Below, one piece after another: positions 17,086 to 29,597 of a stretch of DNA of 64,000 nt. Under the pieces are notes generated by a model. That model searched no databases. It saw only the letters and a list, made by a program, of their open reading frames with translations, and was not told the DNA's origin. Position numbers and translations under genes: made by a program. Each line of letters opens with the position of its first letter. The stretch's first letter is position 1. Source of the stretch: Ramlibacter pinisoli (GTDB taxonomy: Bacteria; Pseudomonadota; Gammaproteobacteria; Burkholderiales; Burkholderiaceae_C); assembly GCF_009758015.1 (NCBI RefSeq), contig NZ_WSEL01000006.1, forward strand, positions 127,385-191,384. The letters run 5' to 3'.

Positions 17086-17764
17086 GCTGGCAGCGCCCCG
17101 CCAGGACAGCCTGGCGCAGGACTTCGTGCAGTTCTCCGTGGAAGCCGGCGTGCTGCGCTTCGGCGAGTTCAGGACCAAGGCCGGTCGGATGTCCCCGTAT
17201 TTCTTCAACGCGGGGCTGTTCGACGACGGCGCCAAGCTCGGCCAGCTGGCGCAATTCTATGCACGCCGCATCCTCGCCTCCGGCATCGAGTTCGACATGC
17301 TGTTCGGGCCGGCCTACAAGGGCATCCCGCTGGCCGCCGCGGTGGCGATCGAACTGGCGCGCGACGGCCGCAACGTGCCCTACGCGTACAACCGCAAGGA
17401 AGCCAAGGACCACGGCGAGGGCGGCACCCTGGTCGGCGCGCCGGTGCGCGGGCGGGTGCTGATCGTCGACGACGTGATGTCGGCCGGCACCGCCGCGCGC
17501 GAGTCCATCGCCCTGATCCGCGCCGCCGGCGCCACCCCGCACGCGGTGGCCATCGCCCTGGACCGGCAGGAGAAGGCGACCGAGGACGGTCGCGACGTCG
17601 ACCACAGCGCCGTGCAATACGTGCGCAATCAGCTCGGTCTGCAGGTGTGCGCGATTGCCAGGCTGGCCGACCTGCTCCAGTATCTCGAGCGCCACGCTGG
17701 CGAGGAACTGGGCGAGCACCACGCACGGGTGGAGGCCTACCGCCGGCGTTACGGCGTGGAGTGA
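17084..17764 (+). CDS. pyrE: Orotate phosphoribosyltransferase
   Basis: Transfers phosphoribose from PRPP to orotate in pyrimidine synthesis. 226 residues. The PRPP-binding loop VLIVDDVMSAGTA is at about residues 125-137, with the upstream catalytic-loop Lys residues in RKEAKDHGEGG. AAGGAA lies 6 nt before the ATG. The start codon overlaps that of the divergent xthA, so its promoter must lie inside xthA. Confidence 0.97.
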   Translation: MLAAPRQDSLAQDFVQFSVEAGVLRFGEFRTKAGRMSPYFFNAGLFDDGAKLGQLAQFYARRILASGIEFDMLFGPAYKGIPLAAAVAIELARDGRNVPYAYNRKEAKDHGEGGTLVGAPVRGRVLIVDDVMSAGTAARESIALIRAAGATPHAVAIALDRQEKATEDGRDVDHSAVQYVRNQLGLQVCAIARLADLLQYLERHAGEELGEHHARVEAYRRRYGVE

Positions 17765-17774
17765 CGACGGGGAC

Positions 17775-18452
17775 ATGGCATTGCGCGGCAGGGGCATCTG
17801 GTGGGTCGGGTTGGCGGTCGCCGCCGCGGGCGGAGCGGCATCGGCCCAGGCCCTGCCGGGATCCGTCATCTATTCCTGCGTCGATGCCCGGGGCCAGCGC
17901 ATCACCTCCGACCGTCCCAACATGGAGTGCCTGGACCGCGAGCAGAAGCAATACGGCAGCAGCGGCATCGTCCGCGGCCGCCTGGCCCCCTCGCCCACGG
18001 GCGACGAACGCGCGGCCGAGGAGGAGCGGGTGCGCAGGGCCGAGGAGGACCGGGCCCGCGACATCGAGCGCAAGCGGCGTGACCGCGTGCTCCTGAACCG
18101 CTACCCCGACGAGGCCAGCCACCGCAGCGAGCGCGACGACGCCCTGTCGCGCGTCGACAGCGCCATCGCCACCGGCGAGCGGCGCGTGACCGACCTGCAG
18201 CAGCAGCGCGAGCAGCTGGCCAGGGACGAGAAGTCGGCCGGCACCGACGTCATCCAGCAGAACCGCATCCGGCGCGCCATCGAGGAGAACGAGCAGAACC
18301 TGGCGGCGCAAAAGCGCCTGCTGGCGGCGCAGGCCGAGGAGCGGCAGCGCATCACGCGGCGCTTCGACGACGAGCTGGGGCGCCTGAAGTCGCTCTGGGC
18401 CCAGAACGCCGCCAGCCTGCCGGCCAACGGCGCCTCCCGGCCGCGCCGCTGA
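17775..18452 (+). CDS. Secreted coiled-coil protein with DUF4124-like N-terminus
   Basis: 225 residues. The signal peptide ends near SAQALPG. The following segment (IYSCVDARGQRITSDRP) resembles DUF4124, a short beta domain common in proteobacterial envelope proteins. From about residue 75 to 205 the sequence is highly charged and helical, with Arg/Glu/Gln heptads indicating a long coiled coil. Starts 10 nt after pyrE and is probably in its transcript. Periplasmic location is inferred; function unknown. Confidence 0.75.
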   Translation: MALRGRGIWWVGLAVAAAGGAASAQALPGSVIYSCVDARGQRITSDRPNMECLDREQKQYGSSGIVRGRLAPSPTGDERAAEEERVRRAEEDRARDIERKRRDRVLLNRYPDEASHRSERDDALSRVDSAIATGERRVTDLQQQREQLARDEKSAGTDVIQQNRIRRAIEENEQNLAAQKRLLAAQAEERQRITRRFDDELGRLKSLWAQNAASLPANGASRPRR

Positions 18453-19894
<1,442 letters not shown>

Positions 19895-19898
<4 letters not shown>

Positions 19899-21360
19899 TG
19901 CAGGCCCTCCGGCTGGCGCAGGTGGAACTCGGTGGCCTGCTGGTACTGGTGGGCGGCGCTGAGCAACCGGGCCTCCTGGAAATAGTTGCCGATCAGCTGC
20001 AGGCCGACCGGCAGCCCGCCCTCGCCGAAGCCGCACGGCAGGCTCATGCCCGGCAGGCCGGCCAGCGAGGCGGGCAGGGTGAAGATGTCGGCCAGGTAGT
20101 CGGCCAGCGGATCGCCGCCATGCCCACCCAGCTTCCAGGCGACGCTGGGCGCCACCGGGCCGGCGATCAGGTCGCACTGCGCGAACGCGGCCTGGAAGTC
20201 GTCGGCCACCATGCGGCGGATCTTCTGCGCCTGCAGGTAGTAGGCGTCGTAGTAGCCGTGCGAGAGCACGTAGGTGCCGATCATGATGCGGCGCTTGACC
20301 TCGTCGCCGAAGCCCTCGGCCCGGGTCTTGCGGTACATGTCGACCAGGTCGTCGTACTGCGCCGCGCGGTGCCCGAACTTCACGCCGTCGAAGCGCGACA
20401 GGTTGGACGAGGCCTCGGCCGGCGCGATGATGTAGTAGACCGGGATCGACAGCTCGGTGCGCGGCAGCGAGATCTCGACCAGGCGCGCGCCCAGGCGGAC
20501 GAACTGCTGCAGCGCCGCGTCGATGGCGGCACGCACGTCGGCCGCCAGGCCCTCGCCGAAGAACTCCTTCGGCACGCCGATGCGCAGGCCGTCCAGCGAC
20601 GCGCCCAGGCCGCGCGTGTAGTCCTCGGCCGGCAGGTCGAGCGAGGTCGAGTCGCGGTCGGGGTCGGGGCCGCACATCGCCGACAGCAGCAGCGCGCAGT
20701 CCTCGGCGCTGCGCGCCATCGGGCCGGCCTGGTCGAGGCTGGAGGCGAAGGCGATCATCCCGTAGCGCGAGGCGCGGCCGTAGGTCGGCTTGATGCCGGT
20801 GATGCCGCAGAACGCGGCCGGCTGGCGGATCGAGCCGCCGGTGTCGGTGCCGGTGACGGCCGGCGCCAGCCGGGCGGCGACCGCCACCGCGCTGCCGCCG
20901 GAGGAGCCGCCCGGGATGCGGCTGGTGTCCCAGGGATTGCGGGCCGGCCCGAAGGCCGAGTTCTCGTTCGACGAGCCCATGGCGAACTCGTCGCAGTTGA
21001 GCTTGCCCAGCGTCACGGTGCCGGCTTCGGCCAGCTTGCGCACCACGGTGGCGTCGAACGGCGACCGGTAGCCGGCCAGCATGCGCGAGCCGGCGGTGCT
21101 GGGGAAGTCGCGCGTGACGAAGATGTCCTTGTGGGCGATCGGCACGCCCAGCAGCGGCGCCGGGTCGCCGGCCGCCAGCCGCTGGTCGGCGGCCCGGGCC
21201 TGCGCCAGCGTGACGTCCTCGTCGGTGGCCAGGAAGGCGCCCAGCCCCTGGTGGGCCTGGCCGCGGGCCAGGAAGTGCTGTGCGACCTCGACGGCCGAGA
21301 CCTGCTTGTCGCGCAGGCGCTGCGCCAGGGCGGCGACGGACAGCTGGTGCAGGGCGTCGC

Positions 21361-21364
<4 letters not shown>
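19895..21364 (-). CDS. gatA: Asp-tRNA(Asn)/Glu-tRNA(Gln) amidotransferase subunit A
   Basis: The glutaminase subunit of GatCAB, amidase-signature family, 489 residues. The Ser-cisSer-Lys triad is intact: Lys79 (PIAHKD), Ser154 (GGSSGGS) and nucleophile Ser178 (TDTGGSIR). Overlaps gatC by 4 nt upstream and gatB by 4 nt downstream, giving coupled translation of the complex. Confidence 0.97.
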
Positions 21365-22847
<1,483 letters not shown>

Positions 22848-22986
22848 CGGCCGTCGCCGCCGCGCGGGCTGACCGGGCGGCGGTGCGGCACAGCTGACCG
22901 GCGCCGCGCGCCATGAACCCCCTCCAGCTTCCTGTCCCCGAGCCGCGTTCCGGCGCCGCCATCCCGGCGCAGCAAGGTTGCCCGCC

Positions 22987-23922
22987 ATGCCCTTAGGCAC
23001 GCTCGACCGCACGCCGCCGCCGTTCTTCAAGCAGGGGCCCTCGGCGCTGTCCAAGCTGATGGTGTTCAGCGCCCTGGCGCTGTTCCTGATGGTGGCCGAC
23101 ACCCGCTTCCACATCACGCAGCCGCTGCGCGCGGCGGTGGCCACCGTGCTCTACCCGGTGCAATGGGTCGCGCTGCAGCCCATCCTGGCCCTGCGCCAGG
23201 GCGCCGAGTACTTCGAGTCTCTCGGCCGGGCGCAGGCGGTGGAGGCCGAGGCGCGCGTCAAGCTCGCCCAGCAGTCGCAGCGGGCCAACCAGGTCGAGCA
23301 GCTGACGCTGGAGAACGCCCGGCTGCGCAAGCTGCTCGAGCTGCGCGAGCGCCTGGCCACCACGGCGCAGGCGGCCGAGGTGCTGTACGACGCCGCCGAT
23401 CCCTACACCCGCAAGGTGGTCATCGACAAGGGCCTGGCGCAGGGCATCACCGAGGGCTCGCCGGTCATCGACGAATCGGGCGTGCTGGGCCAGGTCACGC
23501 GCGCCCACCCGCTCATGAGCGAGGTCACCCTGATCACCGACCGCGACCAGGCCATCCCGGTGCTGAACACCCGCACCGGGTCGCGCAGCGTGGCCTATGG
23601 CGATCCGACCGGCGCCCACGCCGGTGCGCTCGAACTGCGCTTCATGGCCGGCAATGCCGACGTGCAGCCGGGCGACCTGCTCACCACCAGCGGGGTCGAC
23701 GGCGTCTACCCGGCCGGCCTGCCGGTGGCCAAGGTCGACAAGGTCGAGCGGCGTGCCGACTCGGCCTTCGCCCGCATCTACTGCGTGCCGCAGGCGCTGG
23801 TGGACGGCGCCCGCCATGTCATGGTGCTCAAGCCGGTGGCGGCGCAGATCCCGCCGCGGCCACCGATCGACGCGCCGCCGCCGGTCAAGGTGCCCAGGAA
23901 GGGCCCGGGAGGCGGGGCATGA
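22987..23922 (+). CDS. mreC: Rod-shape determining protein MreC
   Basis: A 311-residue bitopic membrane protein linking MreB to the periplasmic elongasome. One transmembrane helix (KLMVFSALALFLMVADTRF) is followed by a coiled coil (about 65-115) and the beta-barrel MreC domain. The Pro/Lys-rich C-terminal tail (PPRPPIDAPPPVKVPRKG) is typical of beta-proteobacteria. The ATG at 22987 is preferred to a TTG three codons earlier. 139 bp separate it from mreB. Confidence 0.96.
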   Translation: MPLGTLDRTPPPFFKQGPSALSKLMVFSALALFLMVADTRFHITQPLRAAVATVLYPVQWVALQPILALRQGAEYFESLGRAQAVEAEARVKLAQQSQRANQVEQLTLENARLRKLLELRERLATTAQAAEVLYDAADPYTRKVVIDKGLAQGITEGSPVIDESGVLGQVTRAHPLMSEVTLITDRDQAIPVLNTRTGSRSVAYGDPTGAHAGALELRFMAGNADVQPGDLLTTSGVDGVYPAGLPVAKVDKVERRADSAFARIYCVPQALVDGARHVMVLKPVAAQIPPRPPIDAPPPVKVPRKGPGGGA

Positions 23923-23971
23923 GCAGCGACCGTCCGTTGCGTCACGCGCACGCCGGCAGGGAGGCACGGCC

Positions 23972-24490
23972 ATGATCATGCGTCCCGGCCAGCAGCTGCT
24001 GCTGCCGGCCAACCCGCTCTTCATCTGGTCCAGCCTGCTGGTGGCGCTGGTGCTGAACGTGCTGCCGCTCGGCCGGGTGGCCTGGATGCCGGACCTGCTG
24101 GCGCTGACGCTGGTGTTCTGGGCCGTGCACCAGCCGCTGCGCATCGGCGTGGGCGCCGCATTCCTGTTCGGCATCGTCATGGACGTGCAGCAGGCCTCGC
24201 TGCTCGGCCAGCACGCCCTGGCCTACACGGCGCTCAGCTTCGGGGCCATCGCCATCCACCGCCGCCTGCTGTGGTTCACGGTCCCCTCGCAGGCGGTCCA
24301 GGTGCTGCCGCTGTTCGCCGCCGCCCATGCCATCGAGCTGGTGGTGCGCCTGGTCGCCGGCGGCGCGTTCCCGGGTGTCTCGTTCCTGCTCGCGCCCGTG
24401 ATCGAAGCCCTCCTGTGGCCGGTGGTGAGCGTGCTGCTGCTGGCGCCCCAGCGCCGCGCGCCCGATCCGGACGAAAATCGGCCCCTCTGA
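23972..24490 (+). CDS. mreD: Rod-shape determining protein MreD
   Basis: A 172-residue polytopic membrane protein with five or six hydrophobic segments, the partner of MreC in the elongasome. The conserved cytoplasmic-side segment GIVMDVQQASLLGQHAL is present. The ATG at 23972 is chosen because upstream in-frame sequence lies within mreC in another frame. GGGAGG lies about 8 nt before the start. Confidence 0.95.
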   Translation: MIMRPGQQLLLPANPLFIWSSLLVALVLNVLPLGRVAWMPDLLALTLVFWAVHQPLRIGVGAAFLFGIVMDVQQASLLGQHALAYTALSFGAIAIHRRLLWFTVPSQAVQVLPLFAAAHAIELVVRLVAGGAFPGVSFLLAPVIEALLWPVVSVLLLAPQRRAPDPDENRPL

Positions 24491-24574
24491 GGTCGCACGT
24501 CCCGCGCCGGACGGTGGGCGTGGACAGGACCCGGATGCCGTCGACCACGCCGCCCACCGCACGCTGACCGCCCC

Positions 24575-26668
24575 ATGACCGAACTGCGCAACGTCGAAGC
24601 CGATCTCTCGCGCTTTCGCACGCGGGTGCTGGCCGCCAGCCTGGTCGTGCTGGTGTGCTTCCTGCTGCTGGCCATGCGGCTGGTCTACCTGCAGGTGTAC
24701 CGCCACGAGGACCTGAGCGAGCAGGCCGAGAACAACCGCACGGCGATCGTGCCCATCGTGCCCAACCGCGGGCTGATCCTGGACCGCAACGGCATCGTGC
24801 TGGCCACCAACTACTCGGCCTACACGCTGGAGATCACGCCCTCGCGGCTGACCGACACGCTGGAGCGCACGATCGAGGACCTGGGCCAGGTGATCGACAT
24901 CACGGCGCGCGACAAGCGGCGCTTCCGCAAGCTGCTGGAGGAGTCCAAGGGCTTCGAGTCACTGCCCATCCGCACCAAGCTCACCGACGAGGAAGTGGCG
25001 AAGTTCGCCGCCCAGCGCTACCGCTATCCCGGCGTCGAGATCAAGGCCCGCCTGTTCCGCAACTATCCCTGGGGCGAGCTGGCCAGCCACGTGATCGGCT
25101 ACATCGGCCGCATCAACCAGGCCGAGAAGAAGACGATGGAGGACTGGGACGACGAGGACCAAGCCAACTACCGCGGCACCGAATACATCGGCAAGCTGGG
25201 CGTGGAACACAGCTTCGAGCGCCAGCTGCACGGCCTGACCGGCGTCGAGCAGGTCGAGACCTCGGCCGGCGGGCGCGCCGTGCGCAAGCTGGCCAGCAGC
25301 CCCGCCACGCCCGGCAACACCGTCAAGCTGGGCCTGGACATCCGGCTGCAGAAGCTGGTGGAGGACCTGTACGGCAACCGGCGCGGCGCCCTGGTGGCGC
25401 TGGACCCGCGCACCGGCGAGATCCTGGCCTTCGTCTCCAAGCCCACCTTCGACCCCAACCTGTTCGTCGACGGCATCGACGTCGAGAACTGGCAGGCCCT
25501 GAACGAGTCGATCGACAAGCCGCTGCTCAACCGCGCGCTGCGCGGCACCTACCCGCCCGGCTCGACCTTCAAGCCCTTCATGGCGCTGGCCGCGCTGGAG
25601 ACCGGCAAGCGCACCCCCAGCCAGGCCATCTCGGACCCGGGCTACTTCTGGTTCGGCAACCACAAGTTCCGCGACGACAAGGAAGGCGGGCACGGCATGG
25701 TCGACATGTACCGCTCGATCGTGCAGTCGTGCGACACCTACTACTACATGCTCGCCAACGACATGGGCGTGGACCTCATGCACGAGCAGATGTCGCACTT
25801 CGGCTTCGGTGAGATCACCGGCATCGACATCGCCGGCGAGTCGCGCGGGCTGCTGCCGTCCACCGAGTGGAAGCGCCGCGCCTACCGCAAGCCCGAACAG
25901 CAGAAGTGGTACGCCGGCGAGACCATCTCGCTGGGCATCGGGCAGGGCTACAACAACTTCACCATCCTGCAGATCGCCACCGCCACGGCCACGGTGGCCA
26001 ACAACGGCGCTCGCATGAAGCCGCACCTGGTCAGCGAGGTGGTCGACCTCAGCACCCGGCAGTCGCAGAAGATCGCGCCCGAGCAGGTCGGCCAGCTCAC
26101 GGCGCGGCCGGAGAACCTGGCCGTCATCCGCAAGGCCCTGGTGGGCGTGAACATCGAGGGGACCTCGGCGGCGGCGTTCCGCGGCGCCGCCTACACCAGC
26201 GGCGGCAAGACCGGCACGGCCCAGGTCATCACGATCGCGCAGAACCAGAAGTACAACGCCTCGCAGATGGACGAGCGCCACCGCGACCACGCCCTGTACA
26301 TGGCCTATGCGCCGGCCGAGGAGCCGAAGATCGCGCTGGCCATGGTGGTCGAGAACGTCGGCTTCGGCGGCGCCAACGCGGCGCCGATCGCGCGCCGCGT
26401 GTTCGACTACTGGCTGCAGGGCCTGTACCCGAGCGAGGAAGACATGGCGGCGGTGCAGAAGGGCCAGGCCACCACGCCGGTCGGCAAGCCGCGCAACGCC
26501 GCCGACATCGCCTGGCCGGGCGCCCAGGCCGCCACGGCCAGCGGCCCGGTGGCGGCCGCTTCGGTGCCTGCCGGCCCCGCCAGTGCGCCGTCCGCACCTG
26601 CTGCCACCGCGGCCGCAGCCGTCGCCCTGCCGGCCGCCAGCGCGGTGCCGGTGCGCGCCCGCCGCTAG
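24575..26668 (+). CDS. mrdA: Penicillin-binding protein 2 (elongasome transpeptidase)
   Basis: Class B PBP that cross-links peptidoglycan during elongation. 697 residues. One N-terminal membrane helix (about 16-36), then the PBP dimer domain, then the transpeptidase domain with nucleophile Ser330 (GSTFK), an SCD variant of the SxN motif, and KTGTAQ at Lys545. An Ala/Pro/Val-rich tail of about 60 residues follows the catalytic domain. rodA, often the next gene, is not present downstream. Confidence 0.96.
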   Translation: MTELRNVEADLSRFRTRVLAASLVVLVCFLLLAMRLVYLQVYRHEDLSEQAENNRTAIVPIVPNRGLILDRNGIVLATNYSAYTLEITPSRLTDTLERTIEDLGQVIDITARDKRRFRKLLEESKGFESLPIRTKLTDEEVAKFAAQRYRYPGVEIKARLFRNYPWGELASHVIGYIGRINQAEKKTMEDWDDEDQANYRGTEYIGKLGVEHSFERQLHGLTGVEQVETSAGGRAVRKLASSPATPGNTVKLGLDIRLQKLVEDLYGNRRGALVALDPRTGEILAFVSKPTFDPNLFVDGIDVENWQALNESIDKPLLNRALRGTYPPGSTFKPFMALAALETGKRTPSQAISDPGYFWFGNHKFRDDKEGGHGMVDMYRSIVQSCDTYYYMLANDMGVDLMHEQMSHFGFGEITGIDIAGESRGLLPSTEWKRRAYRKPEQQKWYAGETISLGIGQGYNNFTILQIATATATVANNGARMKPHLVSEVVDLSTRQSQKIAPEQVGQLTARPENLAVIRKALVGVNIEGTSAAAFRGAAYTSGGKTGTAQVITIAQNQKYNASQMDERHRDHALYMAYAPAEEPKIALAMVVENVGFGGANAAPIARRVFDYWLQGLYPSEEDMAAVQKGQATTPVGKPRNAADIAWPGAQAATASGPVAAASVPAGPASAPSAPAATAAAAVALPAASAVPVRARR

Positions 26669-26689
26669 CGCTGCTGCCGCCGCCGCGCC

Positions 26690-27730
26690 TCAGGGCGAAG
26701 CGGCCGCCGGGCGCCCCAGGCTGCGCAGCAGCCACGCCGTCACCGCGCGCGGCATCCACTGCACGTGCGAGGGCCAGGGTCCGGCCGGGAAGCCGACATG
26801 GCCGCCCTGCGCCGGCCGCCACTGCGTGACCCAGGCACCGTGCGCGTGCAGCGGCGGCAGGCTGGCGGCCGGCACGAACGGATCGTTGGCCGCGTTGAGC
26901 AGCAGCGCCGGGATGCGGATGCCCGGCAGGTACGGCTTGGCCGAGGCCCGGGCGTAGTAGTCGTCGGCGTCGCGGAAGCCGTGCAGCGGCGCGGTGAACA
27001 CGTTGTCGAAGGCGTACAGGTCACGCGCGGCGCGCAGGGCCTGCGCATCGAACAGGCCGGGGTGCTGGCCGAGCTTGCGCAGCGCCTTGGGGCGCATGGT
27101 GCGCAGGAACATGCTGGTGTAGACGAGGCGGTTGAAGCCGCGCCCGATCGCCACCGCGCCGGCCGCCAGGTCGAGCGGCGAGCACACCGCCGCCACCGCG
27201 CCGGCCAGCCGCACCGCCTGCTCGCCGGCCTCGCCGGCCCAGCGCATCAGCGCATTGCCGCCCAGCGAGACACCCACGGCCAGCAGCGGCCCGGCGTGCC
27301 GGCCGCGCAGGCGCTCCAGCACCCAGTGGATCTCCTCGTGGTCGCCCGAGTGGTAGGCCCGCGGCCCCATGTTGATCTCGCCGCTGCAGCCGCGGAAGTG
27401 CGGCACCACGAACGCCAGCCCGTGCGCCCGCGCCACGTCGGCGAAAGCCTCGGCGTAGTGGCTGCGCGAGGAGCCCTCCAGGCCGTGGAACAGCACCAGC
27501 AGCGGCGCGCCGGCGGCCGGCGCGGCGTCGTCCAGCCAGTCGAGGTCGATGAAGTCGCCGTCCGGCGTGGTCCAGCGCTCGCGCCGGTAGCGCGGTGCGC
27601 CGGCGAGGGTGCGGCGGCCGAACAGCGCCGGCCAGATGGTCTGCAGGTTGCCGCCCGGCAGCCAGCGGGGCGCCGCGTAGTCGCCAACGTCGGTCCCGGC
27701 CGCCGCCGCTGCACGCGCCGCGGCGTCCAT
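26690..27730 (-). CDS. Alpha/beta hydrolase, YheT family
   Basis: 346 residues, cytoplasmic. The family N-terminus (PRWLPGGNLQTIWPALF), the segment HGLEGSSRSHY and the nucleophile elbow GVSLGGNALMRW with Ser are intact; a C-terminal catalytic His is expected in GGHVGFPAG. YheT proteins are putative esterases of unknown physiological substrate. Its ATG overlaps the last base of the upstream NTF2-like gene, so the two are translationally coupled. Confidence 0.9.
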   Translation of the reverse strand: MDAAARAAAAAGTDVGDYAAPRWLPGGNLQTIWPALFGRRTLAGAPRYRRERWTTPDGDFIDLDWLDDAAPAAGAPLLVLFHGLEGSSRSHYAEAFADVARAHGLAFVVPHFRGCSGEINMGPRAYHSGDHEEIHWVLERLRGRHAGPLLAVGVSLGGNALMRWAGEAGEQAVRLAGAVAAVCSPLDLAAGAVAIGRGFNRLVYTSMFLRTMRPKALRKLGQHPGLFDAQALRAARDLYAFDNVFTAPLHGFRDADDYYARASAKPYLPGIRIPALLLNAANDPFVPAASLPPLHAHGAWVTQWRPAQGGHVGFPAGPWPSHVQWMPRAVTAWLLRSLGRPAAASP

Positions 27731-28179
27731 CAGTGCAGCACCGACGGCGTGCCGGAGACCTCCTGGATCTCGCTCGGCGTGCCGGGACTCGCGTGGTGCG
27801 CGACCAGGCGCCAGCCCTGCGCGGTCTTGTGCCAGATGTTGGTGGCGATTACCCAGGCGTGGCGCGGGCCCTGCGGCGTGAGCACCTCCACCTTCTCCAG
27901 CAGGTTGTGCACGCAGCTGGCCAGCGACTCGATCTTGCGCACCCGCTCGGGCCAGGCGCGGATGCTGCCGTTGGCGAACATGGCCTCGAAGGTGGCGCGG
28001 ATGGCGACGGCGCCGACCACGCGCGGGCCGCCCGGGTGGATGCAGACGATGTCGTCCTCGTCGGCCCAGCAGGCCATCAGCTTGTCGATGTCGGCGTTCT
28101 GCAGCGCGTCGTAGAACGCCGCCTCCACGTCGTCGGCGTTGCCTTCCAGATTGGCCGCCTGCAGTTTGGACTTGCGCAT
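27730..28179 (-). CDS. NTF2-like (SnoaL-type) protein
   Basis: 149 residues with the cone-shaped NTF2 fold pattern: N-terminal helix (DDVEAAFYDALQNADIDKLMACWADE), the strand IVCIHPGG, and C-terminal strands ending GWRLVAHHASPG. Related proteins are described as SnoaL-like or ketosteroid-isomerase-like; many have no known activity. The ATG at 28179 is preferred to a TTG three codons upstream. Coupled to the YheT gene by a 1-nt overlap. Confidence 0.8.
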   Translation of the reverse strand: MRKSKLQAANLEGNADDVEAAFYDALQNADIDKLMACWADEDDIVCIHPGGPRVVGAVAIRATFEAMFANGSIRAWPERVRKIESLASCVHNLLEKVEVLTPQGPRHAWVIATNIWHKTAQGWRLVAHHASPGTPSEIQEVSGTPSVLH

Positions 28180-28189
28180 GGCCCGCAAT

Positions 28190-28948
28190 TTAGCCGGATT
28201 CGGCGCCCAGCCACTCGTGCACGGCGCGCTGCACGTCGCCCTGGGCCGCGTGCCACACCAGCTCGGACGACGCGATGTGGATGCCGGGCGGCGACGCCTG
28301 CAGCGCGGCCGACACGAACTCGGCCACCTTGGGCGAGCGCACCGGCTGCTCGCTGCTGGGCACCATGTAGCCGAACACGGACAACATGAAGCGGGCCAGC
28401 CGCGGCAGCAGCGCGCCTCCGCCGGCCGGCGCCGGCTTCTGCGCCGAGCGGACGATCAGCAGGCGGTCGAAGCCCAGCGTGGCGACGGCGTGTTCGTCCA
28501 GGCTGGCCAGCCCGCGCTTGAGGGCCTCGGGCAGGCGCGCCTGGGCGTGCGGCAGCACCACCGCCAGCGTGCCGACGCCGCTGCGGCGCATCCACTGCGC
28601 CAGCGCCGGCAGCTGCTGCGGCGTGGGCGTCCACAGCGCCCGCTCGCGGTCGTGGAACAGGCGCGGCGGGTCGAACAGCACGATGCCGGTATCGGCGGCG
28701 CCCGGCGGCCAGCTGGCCGGGTCGTCGTTGGGCACCAGGGTCGTGCCGACGCCGCGCAGGCCGGCGGTGATCGGCTCGCGCGCGAGCACCTGGGTTGCGG
28801 CGTAGCGCTGCTGGCCGACCAGGCGGCGCAGCACCTCGTTGCCCAGCACGCCGGTGGCGCCCGCGATGACCAGCCGCAACCCGCGCGCAGGCGCCGGGCC
28901 GGCCCCGCGCGCAGCCGCCCGCAGGGCTTGAATCGGCGACTCGCCCAT
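28190..28948 (-). CDS. NAD(P)-binding Rossmann-fold protein
   Basis: 252 residues with an N-terminal dinucleotide-binding motif, VIAGATGVLGNEVL (GxxGxxG), as in atypical short-chain dehydrogenases and NmrA/HTATIP2-like proteins. The catalytic YxxxK is not evident, so it may be a sensor or a reductase of unusual type. ATG at 28948 chosen; a GTG eight codons upstream is possible. First gene of a three-gene minus-strand set with the NTF2-like and YheT genes, divergent from lemA. Confidence 0.75.
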   Translation of the reverse strand: MGESPIQALRAAARGAGPAPARGLRLVIAGATGVLGNEVLRRLVGQQRYAATQVLAREPITAGLRGVGTTLVPNDDPASWPPGAADTGIVLFDPPRLFHDRERALWTPTPQQLPALAQWMRRSGVGTLAVVLPHAQARLPEALKRGLASLDEHAVATLGFDRLLIVRSAQKPAPAGGGALLPRLARFMLSVFGYMVPSSEQPVRSPKVAEFVSAALQASPPGIHIASSELVWHAAQGDVQRAVHEWLGAESG

Positions 28949-28991
28949 CGCATCTATGCTACCGTCGCCCACCCCTCCAAGGAGAAGCCGG

Positions 28992-29585
28992 ATGAAACGT
29001 TGGCTCGTGGTCCTCGCTGCCGTGCTGGCCCTGTCCGGCTGTGGCTACAACGACTTCCAGCGGCTCGACGAACAGACCCGCTCCGCCTGGTCGGAAGTGC
29101 TCAACCAGTACCAGCGCCGCGCCGACCTGGTGCCCAACCTGGTGGCCACCGTGAAGGGCGAGGCCAACTTCGAGCAGGAGACGCTGACCAAGGTGGTCGA
29201 GGCGCGCGCCAAGGCCACCTCGATGCAGGTGACGCCCGAGGTGCTGAACAACCCCGAGGCGTTCCAGAAGTTCCAGCAGGCGCAGGGCGAGCTCTCCAGC
29301 GCCCTCAGCCGGCTGATGGTGGTGAGCGAGCGCTACCCCGACCTGAAGGCCAACCAGGGCTTTCGCGACCTGCGGGTGCAGCTCGAAGGCACCGAGAACC
29401 GCATCACCGTGGCGCGCAACCGCTACATCCAGGCGGTGCAGCAGTACAACGTGCTGGCGCGCAGCTTCCCGACCAACCTCACCGCCATGGCGTTCGGCTA
29501 CCAGCCCAAGCCCAGCTTCACGGTGCAGAACGAGGCCCAGATCACGGCCCCGCCGCAGGTGGATTTCGGCACCCCGAAGAAGTAG
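28992..29585 (+). CDS. lemA: LemA family lipoprotein
   Basis: 197 residues. A lipobox (ALSGC) puts a lipid-modified Cys at about 17. The mature part is a four-helix LemA domain with the conserved segment WSEVLNQYQRRADLVPNLV and NRYIQAVQQYNV near the C-terminus. AAGGAG lies 7 nt before the ATG. First of three genes with two TPM-domain proteins, a widespread pairing whose role is unresolved. Confidence 0.93.
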   Translation: MKRWLVVLAAVLALSGCGYNDFQRLDEQTRSAWSEVLNQYQRRADLVPNLVATVKGEANFEQETLTKVVEARAKATSMQVTPEVLNNPEAFQKFQQAQGELSSALSRLMVVSERYPDLKANQGFRDLRVQLEGTENRITVARNRYIQAVQQYNVLARSFPTNLTAMAFGYQPKPSFTVQNEAQITAPPQVDFGTPKK

Positions 29586-29597
29586 GGCGGCGCCGGC

